Assembly: GCA_019916065.1 (NCBI GenBank)
Contig: CM034237.1
Location: 26,470,340-26,534,339 of the forward strand
Length of the DNA stretch: 64,000 nucleotides
Reading direction: 5' to 3'
Origin: Vitellaria paradoxa
Taxonomy: Eukaryota > Streptophyta > Magnoliopsida > Ericales > Sapotaceae
Numbering within the stretch: position 1 is the first letter of the stretch; each line of letters begins with the position of its first letter. The notes beneath the pieces were generated by a model. The model saw nothing but the letters and a program-made list of their open reading frames with translations, ran no database searches and had not been told where the DNA came from. A program made the translations under genes and the position numbers. Positions 46,801 through 57,960 of the stretch are shown here, piece by piece.

Positions 46801-47560
46801 GACAACTAGGGTCCCTATATTTAGGAGGTGTACGACACTGTAATATGGCACTAGCTTGCTCGGTGAGAAATGCTTTCTCCTTACATTTAATCCCCTCTTC
46901 ACAGTATATTATTTCAAGAATTTATCATATGAAGGGATTTGCTTAATTGCATGCATATGTATATTAATTTTCATTTGCTTAAATACCTTAAGCAATTCAA
47001 TAGCTTGGGTTTCTTTTCTGATTTTTAAGAATCGCTAAGGAAATGGTGCCTTAGGGAATACTCGCTAGACACAATCAAAGGTTCTTTACCTTTATGCTTT
47101 GTGGTTTTTCCTTCTTCACTCTTAGTTTGATTATTGTCTTTCTCAAAATCTTCTTCTTTATTTGAAGTGATTGGTTGCTCTTTCGTCTTATTTTTATCTT
47201 CTACCATTCGCTTAGGTTCCCTCTTCCATAGGCTCAACCACCTTTGGTTGAATGATTTTATCTATAGTTTTACCATTCCTAAGCGTCATGATGTTTTATA
47301 CTTGTTCAATATTCCTGGGTAAGTTAGAAGATCCTTTAATTTGTTTAACCTGAGCCCCTAGATTTGAATGTGGTTTAGTAGGGAATTGACCTTTCAATTG
47401 AGAACTCAATGCTTAAGTTAAAAGTGTCAATCTATTCCTTATATCATCTATAGCTCTGTTATTTTAGGCCTATAGTGAAGATTGTGTGTTCATAAATTGA
47501 TGAGGTGTCTTTTCAGTGGACTTTTTATTTGGGGGAAGATATGTAATCTATGATGGTCTT
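46801..47560 (-). other. Linker between gag and protease
   Basis: The minus frame 47025-47237 is lysine/glutamate-rich (KNKTKEQPITSNKEEDFEKD), as is usual for the charged linker at the end of Athila gag. No domain is visible. Confidence 0.4.
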
Positions 47561-48780
47561 AGATTCTGAGACAATCCAAGGTTATGGATTCGAACTTGAA
47601 GAATAGGTAGAGTTGAAGCATGATATTGTTGAGGCATTTGTGCTCCATCATTTGTCTAGCTAAAATTAGGGTGGTTTCTCTAACTCTGATTATATGTCTC
47701 TGAGTAAGGATTTTCCCTTTGATTTTGTCCCTGATATGGTAGGCGGAATTGATTCACGATATAAATAGGGAGTTCACTAGATTGTTAACCTTTCACAACT
47801 TCTCTACAGACAGGGTAGTGGGATAATCATCAATCTTATGTGCTTAACTATTGCAAATGAGGCAATAGACAGTTACTGAAGGTTCTTTAATAACTGACAC
47901 ATCATTCTTTAACTTTAGAGTCTCAATTTCTTTTGTTAATGTGGAAAGTCTTGCCTTAAGGTCATTTGATTTATTTGAGTAATGCATACGACCTTTAGAC
48001 AAACTACTAGTAGTTTCAATTTATTGAGGTGACCATGGGTACCCACTCAAGCCCCTACTTTACTCTTAAAGGATAGGGGTTCGACTCGGGGGAGGTGTAC
48101 CCCCAGGGGCTCCCTGAGTGGTTACAAATACACAATATCTTTGACTATGCCAAGTAACAAGGAGGGCTGCCAGTCGAATGATCGCACCTTGAGGTTGCGA
48201 AAACTCCCGCGCCTAAAAAAGTGTCCCAAGTCTATGCATTTTCAGCTAAGAATTCAAAAGAATCATAAGCTTCCTTCGGGGTTTTGTCATAGAATTGTTT
48301 ATTACACATGGTTTTCACAAATTGTTTCAATTGTGGTGTCAGTGATCAGTAAATGATACTTGTAAGATGCTAAATTTCAAATCATAGTGTGGACAAGAAT
48401 GTAATGAACTCTTGAATCTTTTCCAGCACTGATAAAAGGTTTCACCAATTTGTAGGGTAAAGTTTAAGATTTGATGTTGGATGGCATCAGTTCTATTTAG
48501 TGGAAAGAATTTTTTTAAGTACTTAGCCTGTATCTCATCCCATATACAAATGGAATTAGAGGTTAAAAACTTAAACCACCAGGGTGCTTTATCTTTCAGA
48601 GAGAATGGAAACACTTTAAGAAAAACAAAGTCAATAGGACAACCTTGGTCTTTTATAGTAATGCAAATATTCCTAAAATGAGTGAGGTGATTGTATGGAT
48701 TCTCATAATCTATATCGTCAAAAATATAAGTTGAATCATGCTAGATTTGAAATTAAAAGCTTATTGATTTTCTAGCCACA
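47561..48780 (-). pseudogene. Athila-like gag remnant
   Basis: The N-terminal Retrotrans_gag region reads ENPYNHLTHFRNICITIKDQ then VFLKVFPFSLKDKAPWWF and WDEIQAKYLKKFFP, RFKSSLHSCPHYDL. These match the lineage pattern (PHLHLxxFLELC, RLFPFSLRDKAxxWL, KFFPPxKTxxLR, WERFKDLLRxCPHHG). KTPKEAYDSFEFLAENA follows at about 48250. The C-terminal part has NPYSETYNQSWRNHPNFSW-like sequence at about 47650-47720. A block at 48020-48225 interrupts it. Confidence 0.85.
48020..48225. repeat. GC-rich insertion inside gag with a B-box-like motif
   Basis: The gag reading stops at one side (AENA-TWDT) and resumes on the other. The insert is GC-richer than the surrounding DNA and carries GGGGTTCGACTCGGG, a good Pol III B box, with inverted GGGGGAGG and CCCCCAGG-like runs around it. 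A convincing A box and target duplication are missing. It may be a SINE fragment. Confidence 0.35.
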
Positions 48781-49002
48781 CGATACATGATTCAAGTGTG
48801 TGCCTATCTTATTGCAAAATGTGTTCATGGAACATCTTGTAACGACATTCCGATTATCACCTTCTGCCATTTCTAATATAGGAGTAAGAGAAGAAAGAAT
48901 TTGAAAATCTATGTGAAGGTTATTGGGTTTGAAAGGTGGGTTGATTCATTTGAAACATTGTAATCTACCATTAAACCTAAAAATAACCTTAAACCTAAAA
49001 TT

Positions 49003-49023
49003 GATTCCCCGACAATGGTGCCA
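49003..49023 (-). other. Primer-binding site (tRNA-Asp type)
   Basis: The minus strand reads TGGCACCATTGTCGGGGAAT, close to TGGCGCCGTTGCCGGGGA, the complement of the plant tRNA-Asp 3' end and the usual primer of Athila elements. It lies ten bases from the LTR. Confidence 0.85.
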
Positions 49024-49033
49024 AAGACCTAAC

Positions 49034-50371
49034 TGCCTCTAAAAGTATAGCTAATTTAACCCCTAAGTATAAGGGTGTGCGGTGTAATTCTAACTCGGTG
49101 ATAACGAGATCGTATCTTCAGGGAATCGAATGAAATGGGTTTGAAGTTATATCTAGGTTAATTTATCTATTACTTAATTATAAACTAATTAAAGTTTTTA
49201 GTTTAGGGTTTTGAATAAGTTGATTAATGACTAAACTAACAACAAAAATTCAGTTGAAATAAAAGCAAATAAAAATATTAAAAACAGCGAGCAAATGAAA
49301 TAACAATAAAATTAAAAATAGCAAATGAACTTTGAATATTAAAAATTAATGAGAACGAATCTTGATCCAACCTATAAATCTGGGTGAATTCACTATTTCA
49401 CGATTCGCTGTGCTTTTAATCTCAGTTTAAGTTTCAGGTATAAGGAAAAATAAATCAGTAAATATTTGCTTGAAAACCTTTTGAATTCCAAAACACGATT
49501 TTCAAATCTCATTTAGGGTTAGAAAATCAGAAAATATTATGATATTCTTATTTTTGGATCAAATATGATTTATTTAACTCAAAATTATTATAAAGTTATA
49601 ATCAAGAATTCTTTTTAGTGATTTCAGAGAATATGAACAAGAAAACCTGTTTTCGAAAGTTCTTGATAATAAATAAACACAAATCTGAAAATACAAATCA
49701 ATATATGCAAGTTTTCACATTGCATGCATTGATCTAGGCACATCTTACCATCCATAGTGATCCATCCATCATTAGTAGGTTAGATCAAGAACATAAACTT
49801 AGCTTAGCATTGAAACAATAATAAAATAGTAAAGAACAAGAGAGAATGAAAAGAAAATGAACTCCATTAATAAACTATAGAAAGACGTTATAATATCTTG
49901 AAGCATTCATGAACTTGCATCCATAAAACAATGTAGAAAAACTCTCTAAACTCACCTAAATCAATGAAATACTAATTTTGGAAAATATATATATATATAT
50001 ATATGAAAAGTCTTCAGCTACGATCTTGAAAGAATGTATTTATAGGCAAAATATTAAACATAAACCTAATTCTATTGCCTAGAAACAGCAGTGGCTGTCC
50101 AGATAGGCTGACTAGGTGTTTAAATAGCAGTAAAGAATTAACACTTATTAAACCTAGTCTTTATTGTTCCAACCATCCTCACCCTGCTGTCCAAACAGGT
50201 CTTCAGGTGTCTGGACAGTAGATTCTCCATTTTCCTTTCCATCATCATGAACTATGACAAGTTCTAGATATTTACTGAAAATTCATATTTAACAATAAAA
50301 ATTAAATAAATCCCACATGTTAACCCAATTTATGCATGAATTGAAAAATAAAAATGAGACTTGTAATTACA
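49034..50371 (-). mobile_element. 5' LTR of the Athila-like element
   Basis: It starts TGTAATTACAAG on the minus strand and ends AGAGGCA. A minus-strand TATA box CCTATAAATACA lies at 50035-50046, at the same place as in the other LTR. A (TA)n tract at 49987-50005 is expanded relative to the 3' LTR. Confidence 0.9.
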
Positions 50372-50582
50372 CTCTACAAGTGTAATCATAAATCAATATG
50401 ATGTTCCGGATGATGATTTAAGAATGATCAATAGAATTTTATATTTTAGTTATTAATTTGAACTTTTTTTTAAAGTGTTACATGAATGTTATTAATTTGA
50501 TTTTTTTTTCTATTGAATTTTATGGATGCTTTATGTTTTCATTGGTACTCTATAAATTAAATTGTCAACAAGAAATTCTAAA
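50372..50582. other. Flank between the Athila-like element and the En/Spm-type gene
   Basis: Nothing was recognised; ACTTGTAGAG-type sequence beside the LTR forms a weak inverted repeat with the LTR end. Confidence 0.35.
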
Positions 50583-52290
50583 ATGTTTGGGAGAGGAAAA
50601 GAAAGATCCATTACTAGTTGACAAGCATTGGTGCTAGTGTAAGTAGATGTTCAACGATGCAAAGAAAAGAATCCATGAAGAGAGGAGTTGAAGTAAGAAG
50701 TAGGATGGTCAATGATTCAACATTCTTTTATTTACAGCCTCAATCTAAACAGTCTAAGCAAGCAACACCTAATATTTTTTTCCACTCAAAATCGGAGTAG
50801 CCTAAGTTGTAGTAATGGTAAATTTTTTTATTATAAAAATTTGTAGCTAAATATCTCTCTTAGAGTTGCTAAAAATTAGTTTGTAAAATTTGTAGTTTGT
50901 TCAAAATTTCATTATCTTACATAAGATATAAAGTTTATTTTTGTAATCTTTTTGTTATTTTAATAGGTTTATGTGATGATCATCTAAAAGTATGAGGTCC
51001 TACTCTTAATCTCAAGTTATCTAGGATACCAAAAGGGACAAAGTTAGACATTGAGTAGCAACATAGAAGACCTATTGCCAAAAATTCAAAGATGTTCAAG
51101 TCAAATTACACAACTTTAGTTAGACAAGTTCATAATGCACCTTTGCAAGTGAAAGAATGGACTGAAATACCAACGGAAAAGAAGGAGAAAATGTTTAAAA
51201 ATATACTGGTAATATTTCAATTAATTTTTTCTTTATATATATTTTTTAGTTCTTTTTTTGTTGATATGATCAAACATATAAATAACACATTAATTTTTTA
51301 TTGCGTAAACATTTTAACGCTGCCAACCAAATGTCTTTGGTATTTGCCCAACTAAATAGGTCTTACAAGAATTTTAGAAGTTGCTTAAAAAGAAAACATT
51401 TTAACACATACAATGATCCTATTGTGGCATGCCAAAATGTACAAAGGAAGATTGGATTTATCTTGTTGACATGTAGTCTTCTGAAGAATTCCAAGTTTGC
51501 AAGAATAACTTTTTTTATTTGTTTCACTTCAATTAGTCTATATTTTTAACCAATATTTTTTATTTAAATATAGAAAATTAGCAAGCAAAATAGAGTTGCA
51601 AACACAATCATTCATATCACTAGTTCAAAAAGTTTCATGCAAAAACAAACGGATGAGGTATGTATTTCTTTGCAAATTAAAGGAGCATCATTTGTTATAG
51701 TTTGATTTAATTATCTTCTTCATTTACTGTGAGATTGTAATTATTTACTCAATTATAATTCTTTCTATCATTATTCATTCGTTAGGAGTGTAGAGGGGAA
51801 AAAAAATAGTCAGATGGGGTTATGGGAAATCACTCACACAAGAAGCAATAGACAAATAGTAAAAAAGAATCTCAAGAGAAACTTGTATCTAGTTTTTTTT
51901 TTTTTTTTTCCATAGACCTTGTATTCCTTAAAGTACAAAAACATACATAAGTTCATTTTTTATAATTTAATTGAATAAAATCTAATGAGATTTGGTAATT
52001 TAGGATGCGCTTAAGAGACTTGCAAATGAAGTGAATGAGGGTTCTTTACAAATGAATGAAGATGAGATATTTATTGAAGTATTTGGACCTGAATAACATA
52101 GACGACTTCGTGGATATGGGGATGATGCAACCCCAATCGGTATATGGCTGGGGCACTAAATCTATAATTGTTAATGATCTTCAAGTTGAACTTCAAAAAA
52201 AGAAGGTAGAAAGAAAGATATTGTAAGAAAAAATAGAAATGTTTGAAGGGATGTTAGTGCAATTAATGAGGTCAAGATCACATGCTATTC
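50583..52290 (+). pseudogene. En/Spm-type (CACTA-associated) plant transposase gene remnant
   Basis: The pieces read LSRIPKGTKLDIE and NSKMFKSNYTTLVRQVHNAP then VKEWTEIPTEKKEKMF, followed by NRSYKNFRSCLKRKHFN, KISKQNRVANTIIHITSSKS and VFGPE-HRRLRGYGDDATP. These correspond in order to the Ptta/En/Spm (Transposase_24) family: RGPTxxxKLxKLPxGxKLxV, ASxFxxxLGxLVRxxxxVPLxxxxW, NRxxLKxKYY, RNKANRAKxxxxHTxGTKSF and VxGPERPGRVRGxGxGVTP. A GT-AG intron at 51658-51785 and an acceptor at 51573 fit the frame breaks. Stops are present (for example before GPTLN). A short coiled-coil tail follows near 52190-52290. No CACTA termini were found beside it. Confidence 0.8.
51658..51785 (+). other. Intron in the En/Spm-type gene
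   Basis: GAG|GTATGT...TTAG|GAGTGT joins QTDE to ECRG in a conserved part of the family. AT-rich body and canonical borders; predicted only. Confidence 0.5.
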
Positions 52291-53124
52291 AAATTGAAAA
52301 TCCACATTTTAGTTTCCAACTTTTTTTTTTCAAGTATGATGTACTAAAGAAAACATGAGAGAATTGAGATTCCTCGTCATATTCTTATGCTCTCTCTTCA
52401 GTTTTCATTTTTCATGCTCAAGAAAATTCAAAACCCATTCATTCCTAGGTTGCAAGCGGTGGTTGACAGGTTTGTCTTTCACTTCCATTCCTTGGATTCT
52501 TTTGGCTTTGGGTGGTGGTTTTCAAAAGCAATATAGCCACTAATTTCTGGCTCTTCACATTACTTATGTTGCCTCTTTTATTTTTTATCTTTTATTATTT
52601 TTTTTCAGTTGGTTGTGGGGTCTACCCACCTTTGTGTCAATATATACATAATTTGGGGGAGGAGGCTTCTTCTAGTTCAAAGTTATTTAGAAAACTATGG
52701 CTGAAGAAGAAGAGAAAAAGATAAATTCATCGAAAGTAGCCGTGGCAGTGGTAGTGGGAGCTCAAAGATAGATGGAGATGTTGAAGAAGAGAATGTGTTG
52801 GATGTTCTGATAGAGGAGGAACTCAGAGACAGATGGAAATCAATGTTGAAAAAGGGAATATGGACCTCTTCGCGCTTAGGGATTTGACCTTAACAAAATT
52901 GGTTTTTTGGACAACCAATGGCAAATGATGCTACGGTGCGTAGTGTATAGAATGATCTCGATCTGTCACCATCAACATCATATCACCATTATTGTTTTAA
53001 GTTTTGTTAATTATATATACAAAGATATAAGCATGTAGTGCGCTAGGTAATAGGGTTGGGGTACAAGAGCCGGAGGTGTATAGTCATAAAAAGTAGCCGT
53101 TCACAAATATTTTTGAAATCCTCC
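52291..53124 (+). other. Unassigned stretch with a signal-peptide-like ORF
   Basis: The ORF 52355-52543 begins MRELRFLVIFLCSLFSFHFS, charged then hydrophobic like a secretory signal, but the rest matches nothing I know. The next open stretch (52512-52724) is hydrophobic then lysine-rich. Both may be chance frames or the 3' part of the CACTA-type element. Confidence 0.25.
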
Positions 53125-53310
53125 GCTTTCGTTAAACTTTTATTTTTTACTCGTTATACTTTTATTACACCTGTTATTTTTCGTTACCGTTATATCGACC
53201 GTTATTATTTATCCACTGCTTTCGTTAAACTCTTATTTTTTACTCGTTATACTTTTATTATACATGTTATTTTTTCGTTACCGTTATATCGATCATTGTT
53301 ATTTTTAAAA
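53125..53310. repeat. 94-bp tandem duplication
   Basis: Two adjacent copies start GCTTTCGTTAAAC at 53125 and 53219. Both carry TACTCGTTATACTTTTATTA and CGTTACCGTTATATCGA. They differ at only a few positions, so the duplication is more recent than most repeats here. The ORF at 53056-53355 shows the repeat at protein level. Confidence 0.9.
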
Positions 53311-53717
53311 GCCATTCTTCGGCTGTGCATTTGCATCATCAGCATTTTTATATGAAATGGAGATGCCTAGCTTATTTTCCCTTGTCTTTCCTTTCCATTT
53401 TTGTTTGAAGTGTGGTAATGATTGAGGGACAGGGTTGAAAAGTTATTTAAGAGAAGATTATTAGGAGTTTAAAAAAAATTTGAGAGAGATGAGTTTTAAG
53501 AGGTATTGAAATTTTTTACTGGAATTATACAAGATTGCTAAAAATTTTTTTGGAGAGACCATCCGTCCATCGTCTAGGTCCGTTATTGAATTCAATCATC
53601 AAAAGTATTACTAATTTACCTAGTAACTTGGCTACTACCTATAGATCATTATAATTCAAATTAAAGGTTGCGAAATGAGGGTTGAGGGATTGACTCCAAT
53701 ATACAAGACATAGATAG
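53311..53717. other. Non-coding stretch
   Basis: No features recognised. Confidence 0.4.
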
Positions 53718-53995
53718 TGTTAGAAAAGAAGAATAATAATGGGAGATAAAATAGAATAATATATATTGATTTTTTTAAATATAATTATAAGAAAGAGTAC
53801 AACGGTATATAAGATTAAAATAATTTAAATAAGGAAAATAGAATATTTAAAATATACTAATTACTTACAGTAATAGAATACATTCTAATATTGGTAAGAT
53901 GATATAATAATATAATATATTCTAAGATAATACAAATTAATATAATAATAAAATATATTCTAATATTGGTAATTATCATATAATATATTCTAATA
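53718..53995 (-). mobile_element. 3' LTR of the short-LTR element
   Basis: It runs from TGTTAGAAAAGAAG to ATATTCTAATA, 278 bases, with the minus-strand TG changed to TA. The first 55 bases match 57901-57955. On the minus strand GTTTGCGAGGGA (54007-53996) is the polypurine tract. Confidence 0.65.
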
Positions 53996-54192
53996 TCCCT
54001 CGCAAACTCATGGGGGTATGGCAGAAACTAACTTGAGTTTGAAGAATAAAAATTAGACTAAACCAGTTGAAGGTAAAGTTGGACAAGAAATAATGGCATG
54101 AAAGCTGAGTGGCATGAGTGGTGGCGCATGGAAGTGCGTTGAAGGAAGCACAGAGAAGCATGTTGAAGGAGGCATATGAAAGTGCGTTGAAA

Positions 54193-57007
54193 TGTCACGC
54201 CCCGAAATCCACGACCGGGGACGTGGGAACGAAACCTAAAAATAAATATCAAACCATGAAAAAATACTATATCAGAGCAAAAGCTAATTAAAGTAAGTAT
54301 TATTCAATTTCTTGAATATCCAAAATACCTTTAAAATGACCTAAAAATGGGTTACAAAACCATGCCACAAATATGGGCCCAAATCAAAACACCATTACAT
54401 TAAAATTTAAACGTTGGAACGCAAAGTAAAACAAATCATCCAGCTATAACAACCCAAGATAGCTGGCTAACCCACTCGTCCATCACGAGCATCAACCCCT
54501 TCATTACCAACTGTAGTAGGTGGTGAGCACTAAATTCTACATGTGCTCAAAAGTGTTTATAAAATATAATTTCTTAACCATGCAAAACTATTAACACTAA
54601 TTAATAAAAATAAAATTTTAAATCTTATAATTTTCAAAATATCCATATTCAATCATTACATTCAAATTATAAAGTTACTTAGCCATGATCCCGCAGTCTT
54701 ATGCTAGAAATAAATCATTTTACATCATCACATCACCACACATCAATATCATACTATGGGTCAGGTACTCTGCAAGTTTAGTCTGTGGCCTCAGAACTAA
54801 ACCCAAAATAAATCCCCAGGCCTAAGCCATGGGGTACAACTAGTCCCACAGTCCTAGATGTACTCATCATATCCCCAGATCTCAGTCATGGGGTACAATT
54901 GGTCCCGCAGTCCCAAATGTACTCATCACATCCCCAGACCTCAATCATAGGGTACAATTGGTCCTGCAGTCCCAAATGCACTCATTTGCCTTAGTAGGCA
55001 AACCGGTCCCACAGTCCTGGTACTAAATATACGCTAGAATAAGCCGTATATACATTTCGTAGGTTTCTAGTCTACTGGTTATGCTAACCACCCTGCGCAA
55101 GTTTTGACGCTTTCAACCCTTGGGCTTTAAAACGCACTCTTTCTAGTACCCTTAATGACCCCAATAATCCAAAAATCAAATCTCAAGTAATTCCTTTAAT
55201 TAACAGCACAACATATACAAAAGTTTTCTCTAATTTGATTTTTGTTTGTGTTCTTCCCTTTACTTTATAAGTTTTATAAAGTGTGAATGTGTTTCGGGCC
55301 TAAGTTTCATGTTGCCCTTCCATATAAATATTCTCATACAAGATTTATCAAATAAATATCATGCAACCATATTTAGGAATATATCTGTAGCTAGCTTGAT
55401 AAACAAAATTTTATATTAAGCATGCCATGATAAAGAAGGATTCAAGACATAAATTTTGATAATTCATGAAAAATAAAAAATAAAATATTTTATACTAATT
55501 CAAAAGCCTAAAATACTTATAATTAAGTCTAGTTTCATAAAAACAAGACTTAAAATTTATTCATAAAGAAATAAAATATAGATTTTAAAAATACTAAATG
55601 GGTATTTCTGCTAGAACCATACAAAACAGCTCACTTTTACGATTTTTCTTATAAAATCCATTTTAAATCCAAAACTTTTGAAAGTTTTACAGAAAGCTCA
55701 TTCCTATATCTAGTTTAACATATAAAAATTTTAAAAATTATATCAACTTTTATTTATACCTTTTATACCAAATATCTGACTGTTGTCAGTACAACAATGT
55801 AAACCAAATAGTTAAGTTTCAATATTTTTATAAAATAAATTATTACTCAAAAATTTATAAAAAATTTATGGTAGAATCTCTAACATGTCTAGTTTCATAT
55901 ATAAATTTTTTTTAGAAATTAATTTAATCTCTAGGTATCATTTTTATATCAAAAATCAAACTCCTGTCAGCACAGCAATTTAAAACAAACAGTCAATTTT
56001 CATGATTTTTATAAAATCTATTTTAACTCAAACAAATATGAAATTTTTATTAGATACTAGTTTGGATATGTACTCCCATATATAAAAATATCAAAAATTA
56101 ATTCGACCTCTAAATATGAATTTCATATAAAAACAATGTGCTAATCCTAGTACAAAAATCCCAACCAATCAGTCAAGTTTGACTATTTTTAATAAATTCA
56201 TTTAAATTCCAAAACTTATGAAATTTTTACAGGAAACTCATCAACATGTCTAATTTAACATATAAAAGTTTCAAGAATTAAATCGATCTCTAGGTATGAT
56301 TTTTACAGGAAAACAGTGTACCCATTTCAGTGTGAAAGTTCCAAAATTTCACATAATAAAGAATCAATTCTTAGAACAAGTTTTTCATCTCTTGCACACA
56401 CACATATATATATACTTGACATGATAAAAGAAATATATCAAATAAACACAATCCCACCTACCTCGAATTATATACGTCGACAAAGTATATAAAAAAAACT
56501 CTAAATAAAACACCAACTCAAGTTGGTCCTCTAGAGTGATTTCGGCGATCCCTTCTTTCGAACTTAACTCAGGACTTCGTTTGTCTTACACCGATCTCTC
56601 TTAATAGGTATGATTGTACCAACCTTCTCTTGTTGGAACTTTTGAAACCTAAGTAGAAGAACAGCGAGAAGAAGAAAACTCTCTGGTGCAAGTTTTGTAT
56701 GTGAAGAAAATGATAGGAGATGACGAAGAGTGGTTTACGTAAAAAAGTTTCATCTTTCCCTTCCGTTACATGTACCACCATAACTTACCCATCAATACAC
56801 CTTTAAACCACATATTCCTAGCTGTAACTGTTTGGCCTCTCTTATGACAATAATTTCTTGTCATAACTCTTCCTCCCACTCTCTCACACACACACAACCG
56901 ATTAAATAAACATATCACACATAAAATAAAAAAAATAAAATTTAAATAATAAAATTTGAATAAAATAAGAGTATATATATATATATTTAAAATTCTGGAT
57001 TTTTACA
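54193..57007 (-). mobile_element. Solo LTR, 2.8 kb, Tekay/Del-like, nested
   Basis: The plus strand starts TGTCACGCCCCGAAATCC and ends TTTTTACA. It is flanked by a perfect five-base duplication TGAAA (54188-54192 and 57008-57012). Removing it restores a continuous GTGCGTTGAA-type interior of the host element. The minus orientation is inferred from termini shared with 4050-7724 and 16663-19345. The blocks CCCCAGRYCTMARYCATRGG and GGTCCYGCAGTCC are tandemly repeated at 54810-55020. No protein genes, primer site or polypurine tract are present. Confidence 0.85.
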
Positions 57008-57012
57008 TGAAA

Positions 57013-57889
57013 GGTTAAAGGTGCATGGAAGTGTGTTAAAAGGCCAAAAACACAAGAAAATACGTTGAATGGTCGGAGTGCTAGTTGAGTATAATTAGGT
57101 CTCCAACATAGAGACTGAGAGGGTTGAAAATTTTAGGGAGAAAAGTAAAAGTGTAGAGTAAGGAAAATTCGAAAAAGAGAAATCTCAAAATTGAAGTATT
57201 TAGAGAATATAGTAAATTGGAAAAGGCTTTTTTTTTTTTTTTTTGGAGATATATATATATATATATATATGAAATTTGGAAAAGAAAAGTATGCAAATTA
57301 AGGAAATAAGGACTATAAATTAATGAAATAAGGGAAAAGATTGTAGAGAATTAAGGAAGTGTTGTAGGGAAATTATATAAAGGAAATTATTTAAGGATTG
57401 TAAGGAATTAAATAAGGTTTGATTTGAGAAATTGGTGATTTGGGTTTACAGGAAAGTAATGAAAATAAGGAAGAAAATAAAAACTAGCTAATAGTAGGAT
57501 CAAATCTTTGTCTTAGTTGACATGCAAGCATGCAGGATTTTCTGGGTTGCTTAATATGAGCCACTAAATAGGGGTTTTCTGGAGCAACAGCGCATAAGGT
57601 TGGGTTGAGGTAGTGGCATCGTTGGTGGAAACTGAATACATTCGCTGGGATTAAGATAGAATCAGTAAGACTTGTTGGACAACGGTGATCTGGATAAGGT
57701 AATAGTAATCTAAATAGAGATTGGGTCACCAACATTGGTTAGTGTGGATAGTTGGATTGGAATAACAAGATTGGTGTTAAATTGTGGAGGTAAGAGTGAG
57801 GGGTAGTAGTAAAGGAATGAGTTATGGTGATGATGGCTGCCATCGTAATGAGGAAAGACTTAAACTATTCAGGATAAAAAAATCTTAAA
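57013..57889 (-). other. Interior of the short-LTR element
   Basis: No polyprotein motif is present. A poly-T/(AT)n tract is at 57229-57270. The minus ORF 57484-57735 has no domain I recognise. Confidence 0.45.
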
Positions 57890-57960
57890 CTCTGATACCA
57901 TGTTAGAAAAAGAGAATAATAATAGGAGAGAAAATGGAATAATATATATTGATTTTTTTT
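57890..57960 (-). mobile_element. Primer-binding site and partial 5' LTR
   Basis: CTCTGATACCA (57890-57900) reads TGGTATCAGAG on the minus strand, the initiator tRNA-Met primer site, directly abutting TGTTAGAAAAAGAG, the LTR end. The LTR matches its partner for about 55 bases and is then replaced by LINE sequence. Confidence 0.75.

Larger units (their letters stand above)
36603..50371 (-). mobile_element. Full-length Ty3/gypsy element, Athila-like
   Basis: Two LTRs of 1339 and 1338 bases enclose, in minus-strand order, a primer site complementary to tRNA-Asp, gag, protease, RT, RNase H, integrase, a long 3' region with two extra ORF remnants, and a polypurine tract. This order, the tRNA-Asp primer and the extra 3' ORFs are typical of Athila. 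Length 13.8 kb is at the upper end for the lineage. LTRs differ at roughly one base in ten over the first 180 bases, so insertion is old. Stops occur in every gene. Flanking five-mers TAAAT and CTCTA do not match, so the duplication is lost or an end is rearranged. Confidence 0.9.
53718..57960 (-). mobile_element. Short-LTR retrotransposon lacking polyprotein genes, interrupted
   Basis: A short LTR (53718-53995), a polypurine tract, an interior of about 1.1 kb, a primer-binding site and a partial second LTR (57901-57960) form one minus-strand unit. A 2.8-kb solo LTR is inserted in the interior with a perfect duplication. No gag or pol motif is seen in the interior, so the element depended on others (TRIM- or LARD-like). 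The interior has tandem GTGCGTTGAA and GCATGGAAGTGYGTT phrases on both sides of the inserted LTR. Confidence 0.65.
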
